Below are positions 7,263 to 15,887 of a stretch of 23,546 bases of DNA, piece after piece. The DNA lies in assembly GCA_964585635.1 (NCBI GenBank), contig CAZPEV010000033.1, forward strand, positions 1-23,546. Reading direction: 5' to 3'. A program made the position numbers and the translations under genes. Every line of letters begins with the position of its first letter. Position 1 is the first letter of the stretch. Under the pieces are notes generated by a model that was not told where the DNA came from, searched no databases, and was given only the letters and a program-made list of their open reading frames with translations. The stretch comes from CAZPEV01 sp964585635. GTDB taxonomy: Bacteria; Zixibacteria; MSB-5A5; GN15; JAAZOE01.

Positions 7263-8399
7263 CTATCCTCTCGTCTTGACATAGTTCCCCGGCGGGGCGT
7301 TCTGGTGGGTCCGATTGTCGTCGTGGCAGCCGCTGCAATCCGGCCGAGCGTCATACCGCTTTTCTTTGTGGCAATCGGTGCAATCCGCCTGAGCATGGGT
7401 TTCATCCAATTGCAGGCCGGTCACGGCGTGCCGGAAATTCTCCGGGTTCCAGCCGCCGTGGCAGATGGCGCAATCCGGCCGGAGCTTGGAGATTCGCTTG
7501 CCGGTGGGATGGCAACCCCGGCATTCGACCGAGGCATGATACCGGTCGAGCGGCCAGCCGGTCGAGGCATGTTGAAATCCGGGTCTTTCCTTGGTATCGT
7601 GACAACGATCGCAACGGTCCCGCGCGTGACAACCCGAACAGATGGCATGAACTTCTTCCTGCGTCTTGGCCGTCCGAACCGGCTTCTCAATATCATGGCA
7701 GCTATTGCAGCTTTCCTTAGAGTGGCAGTCGACGCAACGGAGGTTGAATAACTCGGTATGTTCCTTGTGGAAGAAAGACACCACCGGGGCTTCCACGAAA
7801 TCGGTGTAGTAGATTTTCTTGTCCGGCTCGTTCAGGCGCGGATGAGAGATGCCGATGATATCGGTCTGGTCGAGTTGACCGCCGTCCGGATTCTGCCCCT
7901 CCAGCGGCATGTGACAGATTTTACAATCGGTGTCGTGGCTCCATTCACGATGGCAGGCTATGCACTGCCGATGAAACGCCCCCTTCAGGCCCGGCTGGCC
8001 GAGGTTGTTCGGGTCCCCTTTGCCGTGGCATTGACTGCAGGGCATGAGTTTCCCGTCGGGACTGTAATGATGGCAGGTCGTGCACCCCTGGTTCATACCG
8101 CTCATTTCGGCATGCAGTTTATGGTTGAAATGCACCGCTCCGTACTGATTGACCAACTTGTTGAGCACGATCAACCCGGGAGCTTCCGCGACGCTATGGT
8201 TGCCGGCGGTGCGGGCCTCGGACAATCGCGGGCAGATGGACAGACAGGGATCGGCCGCCGTCGGGTTGTCGCAGGCATGACAGGCGCTGCATTTGGTCTT
8301 GGGGGTTTCCCTGGCAACCGCCGTCCGACCGGAATCAAGCATGGCCAAGACCGCCGCCAGACCGGCCAGCACCAAAATCGCCGATTTGCATCGAAACAT
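7263..8399 (-). CDS. 13-heme periplasmic cytochrome c
   Basis: This is a 378-residue exported protein with 13 CxxCH heme-binding motifs, in order CSACH, CTTCH, CSQCH, CIACH, CKICH, CVDCH, CNSCH, CSGCH, CDRCH, CRGCH, CAICH, CTDCH and CSGCH (first at residue 37, last near 355). The signal peptide is residues 1 to about 30 (SAILVLAGLAAVLAMLDSG). The C-terminal part repeats a module of the form H-x2-TG-x2-L-x3-H-x4-C-x2-CH then RPDC-x2-CH, a sign of internal duplication. The start is ATG 8399, with GGAG 8 bases upstream; longer starts would overlap the previous gene. It is the third gene of an operon with HybB-like and HybA-like subunits, 13 bases after the HybB stop, so it probably receives electrons from that membrane module. 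The final acceptor is unknown. Confidence 0.93.
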   Translation of the reverse strand: MFRCKSAILVLAGLAAVLAMLDSGRTAVARETPKTKCSACHACDNPTAADPCLSICPRLSEARTAGNHSVAEAPGLIVLNKLVNQYGAVHFNHKLHAEMSGMNQGCTTCHHYSPDGKLMPCSQCHGKGDPNNLGQPGLKGAFHRQCIACHREWSHDTDCKICHMPLEGQNPDGGQLDQTDIIGISHPRLNEPDKKIYYTDFVEAPVVSFFHKEHTELFNLRCVDCHSKESCNSCHDIEKPVRTAKTQEEVHAICSGCHARDRCDRCHDTKERPGFQHASTGWPLDRYHASVECRGCHPTGKRISKLRPDCAICHGGWNPENFRHAVTGLQLDETHAQADCTDCHKEKRYDARPDCSGCHDDNRTHQNAPPGNYVKTRG

Positions 8400-8412
8400 G
8401 CTCATCACTCCG

Positions 8413-9663
8413 TTACACTTCAGCCAAAGCTTTCTTCTTATCACCGAGAACAACCGCCGCATCGCCGGCAGGGAGGGCGATCACAGGGAAAATCATCACC
8501 GCCGCGCGATAGACCAGCACCAGAAGCGCTATCAGCCCGGTGGTCAGGGCGATCTCGAACGGCGACGGGTAATAGGGCCGGTCTGCATACAGCGGTTTGT
8601 AGGCCACCAGGAAAACATTGATACGGTTAAGCGCCACGCCGAGCACCACCATGGCGGCACCGGTAAATAGGCCGCCGGCCGACTGCCGCACCCTTCTGAT
8701 CGACAACAACACCAAGGGCGCCACGACGCCGCCCAGAATCTCGATGGCGAACATCACCGCGGCGCCCGTGCCCTCAAACAGGTACGGCCAGGCGCCGCGC
8801 AAGGTCAGATCGATTATCTTGGCGGCCAGATATATGCCAAGCAGAACCGGGATGAAGCGGGCGATTCCGGACAAAAGGCCCATCTCCGGCTTCAATCCAA
8901 ACGAGCGCGAGGCCAGAAGCGACTCAAAGATGACCATCGGGAAGCCGACCGCAAACGCCGAAAGCAAAAACAAGAGCGGAGAAACCGGCGTGTACCAGAG
9001 CGGATGCATCTTGGTCGGGGCAATGACCATTAATGTTCCCAGCGACGATTGATGAAGACAGGAGAGAACCACGCCGGCGATGATAAACAACGACAGCACC
9101 CGTTTCAGGGTGCGGCCGGACAGGGCGATCAAAGATTCCACCGGCCGATCGCAGACGGCCAGCATCCCGGGGAGATGGACCCGCCCCTGGAACCGTTCCA
9201 CGACTATCGGTATGAATTCGATGTACAGCACCGTCAAGTAAGCCATGACACACAGGCCGACCTCGAACAGCACCGAGTTTCCCTGCCACATGCCGGGAAC
9301 CATCGGATGCCAGACGTTGTAGTAGCGACCCAAATCAGCCAAAAGACCGATGACCACAAAGGTATACCCCAAGACGGCCGTCAGAAGAGCGGGACGAACC
9401 ACCGGATGATATTCTTCGCGATGAAAGATGTGCACCAGGGCCGCCGTCGTGAATCCGCCGGCAGCCAGCGCCACGCCACAGGCCACGTCGATGGCGATCC
9501 AGATGCCCCAGGGGTATTGATCGGTGAGATTGGTCACCGCCTGAAGACCGGCTATCAACCGATAAAGATAAACTGCCAGGCCGAGGCCGGCGATGGCCGC
9601 CAGGACACATGTGCCGGTCGTGAAATAACGCCCTTTGACCGGAGCCGCAACCTCAGGCGACAT
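8413..9663 (-). CDS. HybB/NrfD-family quinone-interacting membrane subunit
   Basis: This is a 416-residue integral membrane protein with about ten hydrophobic helices. The segment YPWGIWIAIDVACGVALAAG (residues about 50-70) is the signature of HybB-type members of the NrfD/PsrC family, which bind quinone/quinol and pass electrons to an adjacent iron-sulfur subunit. The start ATG 9663 has GGGGAG 7 bases upstream and overlaps the end of the HybA-like gene by 11 bases, so translation is likely coupled. The cytochrome gene follows 13 bases after the stop. No hydrogenase subunits lie nearby, so hydrogenase-2 function is not supported; a quinone:cytochrome c oxidoreductase is more likely (inference). 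Confidence 0.92.
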   Translation of the reverse strand: MSPEVAAPVKGRYFTTGTCVLAAIAGLGLAVYLYRLIAGLQAVTNLTDQYPWGIWIAIDVACGVALAAGGFTTAALVHIFHREEYHPVVRPALLTAVLGYTFVVIGLLADLGRYYNVWHPMVPGMWQGNSVLFEVGLCVMAYLTVLYIEFIPIVVERFQGRVHLPGMLAVCDRPVESLIALSGRTLKRVLSLFIIAGVVLSCLHQSSLGTLMVIAPTKMHPLWYTPVSPLLFLLSAFAVGFPMVIFESLLASRSFGLKPEMGLLSGIARFIPVLLGIYLAAKIIDLTLRGAWPYLFEGTGAAVMFAIEILGGVVAPLVLLSIRRVRQSAGGLFTGAAMVVLGVALNRINVFLVAYKPLYADRPYYPSPFEIALTTGLIALLVLVYRAAVMIFPVIALPAGDAAVVLGDKKKALAEV

Positions 9664-10588
9664 CCTGCTTCTCCCCTGTCTGACGTTTTGGATCGCGCCG
9701 CGAAATCATGATCAGGCCCAGAAGGCCATACAATAGAAGGGGCGGCACGAAATGCTTGAAAATGCCGTGCTGGATGGTTTCGGTCATCTCGGGAATCACC
9801 TGCGAGGTGAGAACCGGCAGTTCCGTCCTGGAGAAATCAACCGCCGAAAGGTACAGCCAACTGGTCCCGCCGATTTCCGTCTCCCCGTAAATATGGTCCA
9901 CGTAGCGGTCAGGGAATTGCCGTAGCCGGGTGTAGGCAATATCCAGCAAGTCGCGGCGGCGGCCAAACATCAGGGCCTCATTGGGACAGATGTCGACGCA
10001 GGCGGGGCGGTTTCCCTGGACCAGACGGTCGGCGCAGAAGGTGCATTTCATGACCCGGGGAGTCAAGGGATTGGAGTACTCATAGGCCGGAATCTGAAAG
10101 GGACAGGCGACCATGCAGTACCGACACCCCATACACTTGCCGGCATCGTAGGTTACCGGCCCGGACTCCGTCTTCCGCAACGCCCCAACCAGACAGGCCG
10201 AGGCGCAGGCCGGCCGATGGCAATGAAGGCATTGAATCTTCATATAATACGGCTCGTCCGGTCGGGCCGTGTCGGCGACGGCATTGACGACGGTATAGGC
10301 GAGGGCGGACGGGCGCCGGCGCGTTAAGCAGACCGACTTGTCCTCGAAAGCTTTGCTTGACTGAGATGATAGCCTATGAGCTTGATTGCAAGCCCATTCA
10401 CATTTGCGACAGCCAATACAGACTGAGGTATCGACCAAGACACCAAGGGCGTTATCCGGCACCCCGGCCGAGCCACGTTGATCGGCGGCCACCTTCTCCC
10501 CCATCAATAGGGCCGTGCCAACCCCGGCCAATTTGAATAGGTCGCGACGCTTAAGATTCATGATAAATAACCGATGCGCGACGGCCAT
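9653..10588 (-). CDS. HybA-like Tat-exported four-cluster ferredoxin subunit
   Basis: This is a 311-residue protein with a twin-arginine signal (KRRDLFKLAGVGTALL, residues 13-28) and 16 cysteines in four clusters: C57/60/63/67, C120/123/128/132, C152/155/158/162 and C182/185/197/201. This is the four-[4Fe-4S] pattern of DmsB/HybA subunits. A C-terminal membrane helix (about 280-297, VPPLLLYGLLGLIMIS) is a HybA trait. The start ATG 10588 has GAGAGG just upstream; ATG 10561 would give the more typical short Tat leader MNLKRRDLFK but lacks a ribosome site. It is the first gene of the operon with HybB-like and cytochrome c genes, with its promoter at 10689-10718. It probably relays electrons between the quinone site and the cytochrome. 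Confidence 0.92.
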   Translation of the reverse strand: MAVAHRLFIMNLKRRDLFKLAGVGTALLMGEKVAADQRGSAGVPDNALGVLVDTSVCIGCRKCEWACNQAHRLSSQSSKAFEDKSVCLTRRRPSALAYTVVNAVADTARPDEPYYMKIQCLHCHRPACASACLVGALRKTESGPVTYDAGKCMGCRYCMVACPFQIPAYEYSNPLTPRVMKCTFCADRLVQGNRPACVDICPNEALMFGRRRDLLDIAYTRLRQFPDRYVDHIYGETEIGGTSWLYLSAVDFSRTELPVLTSQVIPEMTETIQHGIFKHFVPPLLLYGLLGLIMISRRDPKRQTGEKQDVA

Positions 10589-10688
10589 GACCCTCTCGAA
10601 GGAAGGTCATTCTTGTGAATTCTTTCACAATCTACTCCATTCCCAACGGCCATGCCACCATCTCCGGCGGATAGAACATGAACGACAA

Positions 10689-10718
10689 TTAATATCGCCT
10701 TTTATCCGCATTTGTCAA
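10689..10718 (-). promoter_or_regulatory. Sigma70-type promoter of the HybA-HybB-cytochrome operon
   Basis: Minus strand: TTGACA (10713-10718), an 18-base spacer, and TATTAA (10689-10694). It lies about 100 bases upstream of the first gene. Confidence 0.65.
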
Positions 10719-10946
10719 GCGGAAGATGGCGACAAAAGTCGGATTCCCACTCGATGGCAGGTTGGATTGGAGCGAAGTTGAATTTCGCAGATCAGGTCGC
10801 TCCCCTCAAAAACGCTATCACATTGACTATCAGGGAAATACTCGCGCCTTCGGGCTTCGAGGAATTTCGGCCCAGTCATTGAACGATGTCCAACGGCAGA
10901 GACGAGAGACTCGGCGAGGAACCTCTCCCCCGCTTTTATAGCCCAT

Positions 10947-10978
10947 GCAAAAAGCCCCGCGTCAGCGGGGCTTTTTGC
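10947..10978 (-). terminator. Strong (probably bidirectional) terminator
   Basis: A perfect 14-bp stem GCAAAAAGCCCCGC/GCGGGGCTTTTTGC around a four-base loop, with A/T runs on both sides. It lies about 72 bases after the stop of the 11050-14844 gene. Confidence 0.9.
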
Positions 10979-11049
10979 CTTCGAAATTACCTAAAACCTT
11001 CAGAGTTCCAACTATCTCCTCTTCAGGTCCATTTCTCCATTCCGCCTCA

Positions 11050-14000
11050 CTACTGGCAAATCGGATTGGCCAAGTTGCAAATCGGCACCGGACCTGACTT
11101 AAAGACATAGTTGATCACGTACACCGCGTCACCGACGTTGATGGCGTTGTCTCCGTTGGCGTCCCCTTCACACTTGCATGGAGGCACCGGGCCGCTCTTG
11201 AAGACGTAGTTGATGACATAAACCGCGTCGCCGACGTTGACCGCATTGTCATTATTAGCATCCCCCGGCTTGTCGCAGCAAGTGAGGGCCTTGGTAATAA
11301 TGTCGGTATACAAGCCTTCGACGTGGTAGATTGACCACCACCACCACCACCACGGCACTATGTTCCTCTGGAGAATGACATAGTCACTGGAATCAAGTTT
11401 TCCATCGGGATTGGTGTCAAACCACGCCAAGATCCGGTGGAACCGGCCATAGTTCGGTGATATCTCCTGCCACCACGATCCCCACGGAGCCGTTATGTCG
11501 TTAACCGTCGGGTTAGGCGGAAGGACGCCTTCCAGATAGACCGGACCAAAGCCCCACCAGCTTCTCAGCTTGAGGGTCGGTCCAACCCACAGAACACCCT
11601 GTTTACCGGGGTTCTTCTTGAAAGCGAGAGAATCTCCGGCACTCAACGTGCCCACGGGAGCCGCATCGTACGCCCAGGTCAAGACCGTGTCTTGCTTGGT
11701 CGTATCGGGCAGCTGCCGGAATATCTGACCGACCGGCGTACTGGTTGGCCGATAGGTCTTGGAGATATTGTGCCAGTTGGTCGCCTTCGGCAGCGAATCC
11801 GACACCGCTTTCTGCGGATACAAATTCTGACGCTTCCACGCCAACATCTTGGCCTTCAAGTTGGTCCAGTTGGGCGTCCCGCTCTTGGTCGTGTAGAGAT
11901 ACTTCACGAACACGATCGTCGAGCAGTTGACAGCGTTGTAGGCCGGGAGGTTGTATTCGCCGTAGGTCAACAGCATCGACAAATCGGTCTTTGCTGAATC
12001 GGCCGGCGGCGCGGGAACGCGATCTTCCCACTTGATGTATCCCGTCTTCTCTTTCATCAACTTATAGGTGGCGCCCTTAGGCATCGGCGCCGTGCCGCCG
12101 TAAGGACCGGACGAGTAGATATAGGTCGCGTTGTCGATCGTCATGGCGTTCTTCGGCGTGAAGCCGGAGTCGACCACGATCGCCGCATACCGATCGGTCT
12201 CCTGCTGCGGGCACAGATCCTCGGTCGTGTCGTTGTACTCGGCGCCCTGCTGCCAGATGACACCCAGACCGGCGTCGTACCCGGAAGCGTTGCGCGAGCC
12301 GCTATCGGACGGCACATCCCAATCGATGAATTCACCCAACAGCACGCCGTTGAGCTGGACGTTGGTTTTGTTCCAGAACCGATCCACGACCATAATGAAT
12401 TCGCAGGTATCGTCATCCTTCGGCACATAGTACTCCACCTGCATCCCGATGGCCGAGTCGGCCGTGCAGAATTCCGAGGTGGCGTAGCTATACACCGGAT
12501 TCATGGTATCGACGAACAAAGGCGACAACGGACGAAGAGCGTCGTCATCAGTAAAGATCTTCGAATAGGCCATGAACCGCAACGTATCAGCGCCCTTGAG
12601 ACGGCAGACGATGGGCGACCCGTCATACAGGTAAATGTTCGAGGTCACCTGATTGTTGAAGGTGTCGCAGTCATTGGGCGTGAAGTCCAGGGCCTGACCC
12701 GGGGCGTTGTTGACCATATCACCCGTGTTCCAGACCTTGATCTTCTTGCAGGCGGTCGCCAGCACGGCCGACTTCGGATAATCAAAGTCTGAGGCCACGA
12801 TCAAGCCCACCCGGATTTTCCGCGGGGCTCCCACCGCCTGGTGGGTCACCACGATCGTGTCCTTGTAATACGACGGGTTAAGCGCTCCCGCCGGAGTGCT
12901 GAACGTTATGTCGACGTCCTGCGTCCCGCCGCAGCAGGGAATCGACCCCGACGGTGGATTCGCCGTGATCCAGGTTGCCACCGGGTTGGTCGAAATTGAC
13001 CAGTTGTTGGCCAACAGACCCATGTTCTCCATTTTAAGCGTAATCATGGTGTCGCCGCCTGGCGCTATCCGCAACGGGACATCGCTAAACGGCTCACCAT
13101 ATCCGGGACCGGCGTCATCGGCATACAACGGCTCCGGCACTACCGCCCGGCAAACCGTCGGGAACCATTTCACCGGGTTCGTCGTCCAGATGCCGGATTC
13201 GGTCTGAATAGCACCGCCGGCCGACTTGTCGTTGACGTATATGACGTCCAGGACCTTCTGTCCAATCAGGGCGCCACACACTTCCGTCCGGCCAAAGCGC
13301 GCCATCGTCGCCCAGTTGTCGCTCTCGCAACTCCCATCGGCGCACAACGGCGACGGCGAATTGGTCAGGTTCTGCGGACGATCCCAGTTCACACCGTTAT
13401 CGCCCGACACCGTCATGTACAGTTCCCCGTTCATGACCTTCTTGTTGGCGCTATAGTCGGTGCAGGGAGCGGCATCGTTGCCGAATTGGGTGAACAGGAC
13501 GTACAACTTCCCGTCGCACTCCGAAATCGACTCCTTGTCCACGTCGCTGCCCCAGGTGTGACCGTAGCAGAGACCACCCGTATACCACTGCGCCTTCGCC
13601 ACCGTCCGGATCACCGGATGATCCTCCGACCAGTGGAAAATGGCGGAAGAACGGCGGAAGACCGAAGTCGTGTCGGTCCACTGCCGGCAACCCCAAATGA
13701 CATGCAGGTTATTGTCGGAAGTAATGAGGGCGCCAATGTTGCAGTACGCCTTCCAATCGCTGTTCCAGGCGTAATTGGTGATGTTGCCGCCCTTCCAGTA
13801 GCCCGGATTGGTCAGAATCTTGTGAGCGATCGACGTCCGCGGGCTAACGCAGCTATCGACCCAATCGCGACCCTGCACATCCGAAATGGCGTACCAAATG
13901 TCGTTCTCCATCTGGTTCCAGGGTCCAAGCTCGTCAACACCCCGACCCAGATAAGTAACCGGCCGGTTCCAGGCAATCGCCACCTTGTCGCTGGTCTGCG

Positions 14001-14844
14001 AGGCCGTCACGACGCAGTTGATGTTCATGACGGTATCGATGATGACCTGCGGCGACCAGACGCCGAGGGAGGCGCCATAGGGGCCTACCCGCCGATTATA
14101 CGAGCAGGTCGCCGGATCGCCCGCCGCACCGCCCGACTCGTTGGTCACCATGTGAATCACTTCCTCGGTCCCGATCTGATATTCGATCAATGGCCAGAGG
14201 TTTTGGTTGGTCGGGCCGGCCCCATTGTTGGCATACCAACCAAAAACGTCGGTCGGGGCATCGCCCGTGAACAGCCCGAACGGCCCGGTCGCACAAAAAT
14301 CAAAATAGGTCCGCGGCCGCTGACTATCCGCGTCATTACCTTCGTGCCCACCGGGGATGGCGCAGAGGTTCTGCGCCGCGTCCATGCTGCAGTAGCCACC
14401 GTAATCGGTCGTGGCCAGCTTGACGGTCGGGAATTCAAGGTCGCAGTCGGTCAGGTTATAGGACTGCACCGCGATCCCACGCCCAACACCCAGGACAAAC
14501 CCCGTCTGGTACATCCAGTCGAAATGGACGTAGCTCGTTCCACGGTGCTCAACCTGATGCCCCATGGAACAGTTATGCTGATAGTCGTAGGAGGTGGTTC
14601 CTACCTGGGTTCCGATCGAAGCACTCGAAATCTCGCCCAGGGCCACCTGATCAGCCCCCTTGGGAGCGGCAAACGCTCCTTTCTCAGCGCCGGCAAAACC
14701 GTATACCGGAGCAAACCGGGCCGGGAAAGAGGCCCGATCCTGAAACGGCTTAATCGGCTTGTCGGAGCCAAAAACCACGGAGGTCGCCAAAAAAGCGACC
14801 AGGATAAAGGAGAGGAGGAACACTGCTGCAGGTTTCCTTGCCAT
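11050..14844 (-). CDS. Very large secreted dockerin protein with Asp-box and BACON-like regions
   Basis: This is a 1264-residue extracellular protein. Signal peptide: residues 1-26 (AAVFLLSFILVAFLATSVVFG). The N-terminal half is beta-propeller-like with an Asp-box (SGDNGVNW, about 481). Around 600-690 there is a BACON/Ig-like segment (VATWITANPPSGSIP, then a GTQDVDITF-type strand). A run of six tryptophans (PWWWWWWS) lies near 1159-1164. The last 70 residues hold two dockerin-type loops (PGDANNDNAVNVGDAVYVIN and EGDANGDNAINVGDAVYVIN). The start ATG 14844 has AAGGAGA 5 bases upstream. A strong promoter lies at 14933-14961 and a strong terminator at 10947-10978, so it is monocistronic and possibly well expressed. 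I do not recognise an enzyme domain. It is probably a surface or matrix protein (inference). Confidence 0.88.
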   Translation of the reverse strand: MARKPAAVFLLSFILVAFLATSVVFGSDKPIKPFQDRASFPARFAPVYGFAGAEKGAFAAPKGADQVALGEISSASIGTQVGTTSYDYQHNCSMGHQVEHRGTSYVHFDWMYQTGFVLGVGRGIAVQSYNLTDCDLEFPTVKLATTDYGGYCSMDAAQNLCAIPGGHEGNDADSQRPRTYFDFCATGPFGLFTGDAPTDVFGWYANNGAGPTNQNLWPLIEYQIGTEEVIHMVTNESGGAAGDPATCSYNRRVGPYGASLGVWSPQVIIDTVMNINCVVTASQTSDKVAIAWNRPVTYLGRGVDELGPWNQMENDIWYAISDVQGRDWVDSCVSPRTSIAHKILTNPGYWKGGNITNYAWNSDWKAYCNIGALITSDNNLHVIWGCRQWTDTTSVFRRSSAIFHWSEDHPVIRTVAKAQWYTGGLCYGHTWGSDVDKESISECDGKLYVLFTQFGNDAAPCTDYSANKKVMNGELYMTVSGDNGVNWDRPQNLTNSPSPLCADGSCESDNWATMARFGRTEVCGALIGQKVLDVIYVNDKSAGGAIQTESGIWTTNPVKWFPTVCRAVVPEPLYADDAGPGYGEPFSDVPLRIAPGGDTMITLKMENMGLLANNWSISTNPVATWITANPPSGSIPCCGGTQDVDITFSTPAGALNPSYYKDTIVVTHQAVGAPRKIRVGLIVASDFDYPKSAVLATACKKIKVWNTGDMVNNAPGQALDFTPNDCDTFNNQVTSNIYLYDGSPIVCRLKGADTLRFMAYSKIFTDDDALRPLSPLFVDTMNPVYSYATSEFCTADSAIGMQVEYYVPKDDDTCEFIMVVDRFWNKTNVQLNGVLLGEFIDWDVPSDSGSRNASGYDAGLGVIWQQGAEYNDTTEDLCPQQETDRYAAIVVDSGFTPKNAMTIDNATYIYSSGPYGGTAPMPKGATYKLMKEKTGYIKWEDRVPAPPADSAKTDLSMLLTYGEYNLPAYNAVNCSTIVFVKYLYTTKSGTPNWTNLKAKMLAWKRQNLYPQKAVSDSLPKATNWHNISKTYRPTSTPVGQIFRQLPDTTKQDTVLTWAYDAAPVGTLSAGDSLAFKKNPGKQGVLWVGPTLKLRSWWGFGPVYLEGVLPPNPTVNDITAPWGSWWQEISPNYGRFHRILAWFDTNPDGKLDSSDYVILQRNIVPWWWWWWSIYHVEGLYTDIITKALTCCDKPGDANNDNAVNVGDAVYVINYVFKSGPVPPCKCEGDANGDNAINVGDAVYVINYVFKSGPVPICNLANPICQ
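11335..11352. repeat. (CCA)6 trinucleotide repeat encoding six tryptophans
   Basis: Six uninterrupted CCA units on the plus strand read as TGG x6 in the minus-strand gene, giving a hexatryptophan run. Confidence 0.95.
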
Positions 14845-15210
14845 TGCAGTCTCCTTAGGTTAAGATGTTTAACTCAAGATGCGCTTCCAAGGTGTAAATA
14901 AAAGCTGCATCGCAATACGCAATACCATAACAAGTATAGGAAAATGCCTCTCAAATGTCAAGCAATATTCCAATCGGCGACAATCAGGATTTATCTTGCC
15001 GCACGCCGATCGCATGCGCCGTCCCGTCGCGCGGCAAGTGTCCGCATGCGGCCGGCCCGGATAGGCAGGACCGTCCTCCATCGCCGGACCCAGGGCCAGA
15101 CGGGCCGCCGGCCGACCGGGACCATGACCGGAGACGGGCCTTCGCATGAACAAATCAGGCTCCCGGCTGTTCTAATCGCATGAGGAACATGATCTAACCG
15201 GGAGGATGTC
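14845..15210. other. Divergent intergenic region
   Basis: It separates the minus-strand gene starting at 14844 and the plus-strand gene starting at 15211. It holds the promoter at 14933-14961 and an inverted repeat CTTGCCGC (14995-15002) / GCGGCAAG (15031-15038) with a 28-base loop. No clear plus-strand promoter was found for the 15211 gene. Confidence 0.55.
14933..14961 (-). promoter_or_regulatory. Sigma70-type promoter of the 1264-residue protein gene
   Basis: Minus strand: TTGACA (14956-14961), a 17-base spacer, and TATACT (14933-14938). It is near consensus and lies about 80 bases before the start codon. Confidence 0.75.
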
Positions 15211-15843
15211 ATGAAGATTGCCATAATCGGCAGCGGCCATGTGGGTGGCACGCTCGGCCGACGCTGGGCGCAACGTGGCCATGAAATCATATTCGGCCTG
15301 CGCGATCCTAACAAGAACTCTACTAACGAGTTGCTCAAGGAAATCGGCCCTCGAGCCCGGGCCGCATCTGTCGCGGAGGCCGCCGCCGCCGCCAATCTGA
15401 TCGTACTGGCCACCCCCTGGCAAGCGGCCCAGAATGCCCTGGCGGCCGCCGGAAACTTGGCCGGCAAAATCGTTATCGATTGCACCAACCCCGTGAAGGA
15501 CGATCTGACCGGATTATCGATTGGCCTGACCACCTCGGCCGCCGAGCAGGTCTCGCTCTGGGCTAAAGGAGCCGCGGTGGTCAAGGCTTTCAACATGACC
15601 GGCAGCGGGAATATGGTCCAGCCTCAGTTTGGCGCGGACCGGGCGACGATGTTCATCTGCGGCGATGATACGCAGGCGAAACAGGCTGCCGGCGGCCTGG
15701 CCGCAGAGTTGGGGTTTGATGTTGTCGACGCCGGCGGCCTGATCGCCGCCCGGTATCTGGAACCGCTGGCGATGCTCTGGATACATCTGGCCTACAGCGT
15801 CGGTCTTGACCCGAATATCGCGTTCAGGCTGATCCGCCGATAG
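15211..15843 (+). CDS. F420-dependent NADP reductase-like Rossmann protein
   Basis: This is a 210-residue single-domain protein. The N-terminus MKIAIIGSGHVGGTLGRRWA is a Rossmann NAD(P)-binding motif (GxGxxG at residues 7-12), followed by IIFGLRDP, VLATPWQAA, IVIDCTNP and VVKAFN motifs typical of the 'NADP oxidoreductase, coenzyme F420-dependent' family (F420H2:NADP oxidoreductase and its many relatives). The size fits. The start ATG 15211 has GGGAGG 5 bases upstream. No F420 biosynthesis gene is nearby, so whether it uses F420 or only NAD(P) is open. It is one of only two plus-strand genes and is convergent with the next gene. Confidence 0.88.
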   Translation: MKIAIIGSGHVGGTLGRRWAQRGHEIIFGLRDPNKNSTNELLKEIGPRARAASVAEAAAAANLIVLATPWQAAQNALAAAGNLAGKIVIDCTNPVKDDLTGLSIGLTTSAAEQVSLWAKGAAVVKAFNMTGSGNMVQPQFGADRATMFICGDDTQAKQAAGGLAAELGFDVVDAGGLIAARYLEPLAMLWIHLAYSVGLDPNIAFRLIRR

Positions 15844-15859
15844 CCCGATCACACAGCGC

Positions 15860-15877
15860 CGCCCGGTCGGCCGGGCG
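15860..15877. terminator. Possible hairpin between convergent genes
   Basis: CGCCCGG, loop TCGG, CCGGGCG: a perfect 7-bp stem in the 44-base gap between two convergent genes. There is no T-run, so termination activity is uncertain. Confidence 0.35.
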
Positions 15878-15887
15878 CGGGCCGGGG

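Larger units (their letters stand above)
10589..11049. other. Intergenic region with promoter and terminator
   Basis: It holds the promoter of the HybA-HybB-cytochrome operon (10689-10718) and the terminator of the gene ending at 11050 (10947-10978). Nothing else is recognisable in it. Confidence 0.6.

Noticed and set aside
13486..14901. 471-codon plus-strand open frame antisense to the 1264-residue protein gene
   Set aside because: It is a composition shadow of the minus-strand gene and shows no domain or ribosome site.
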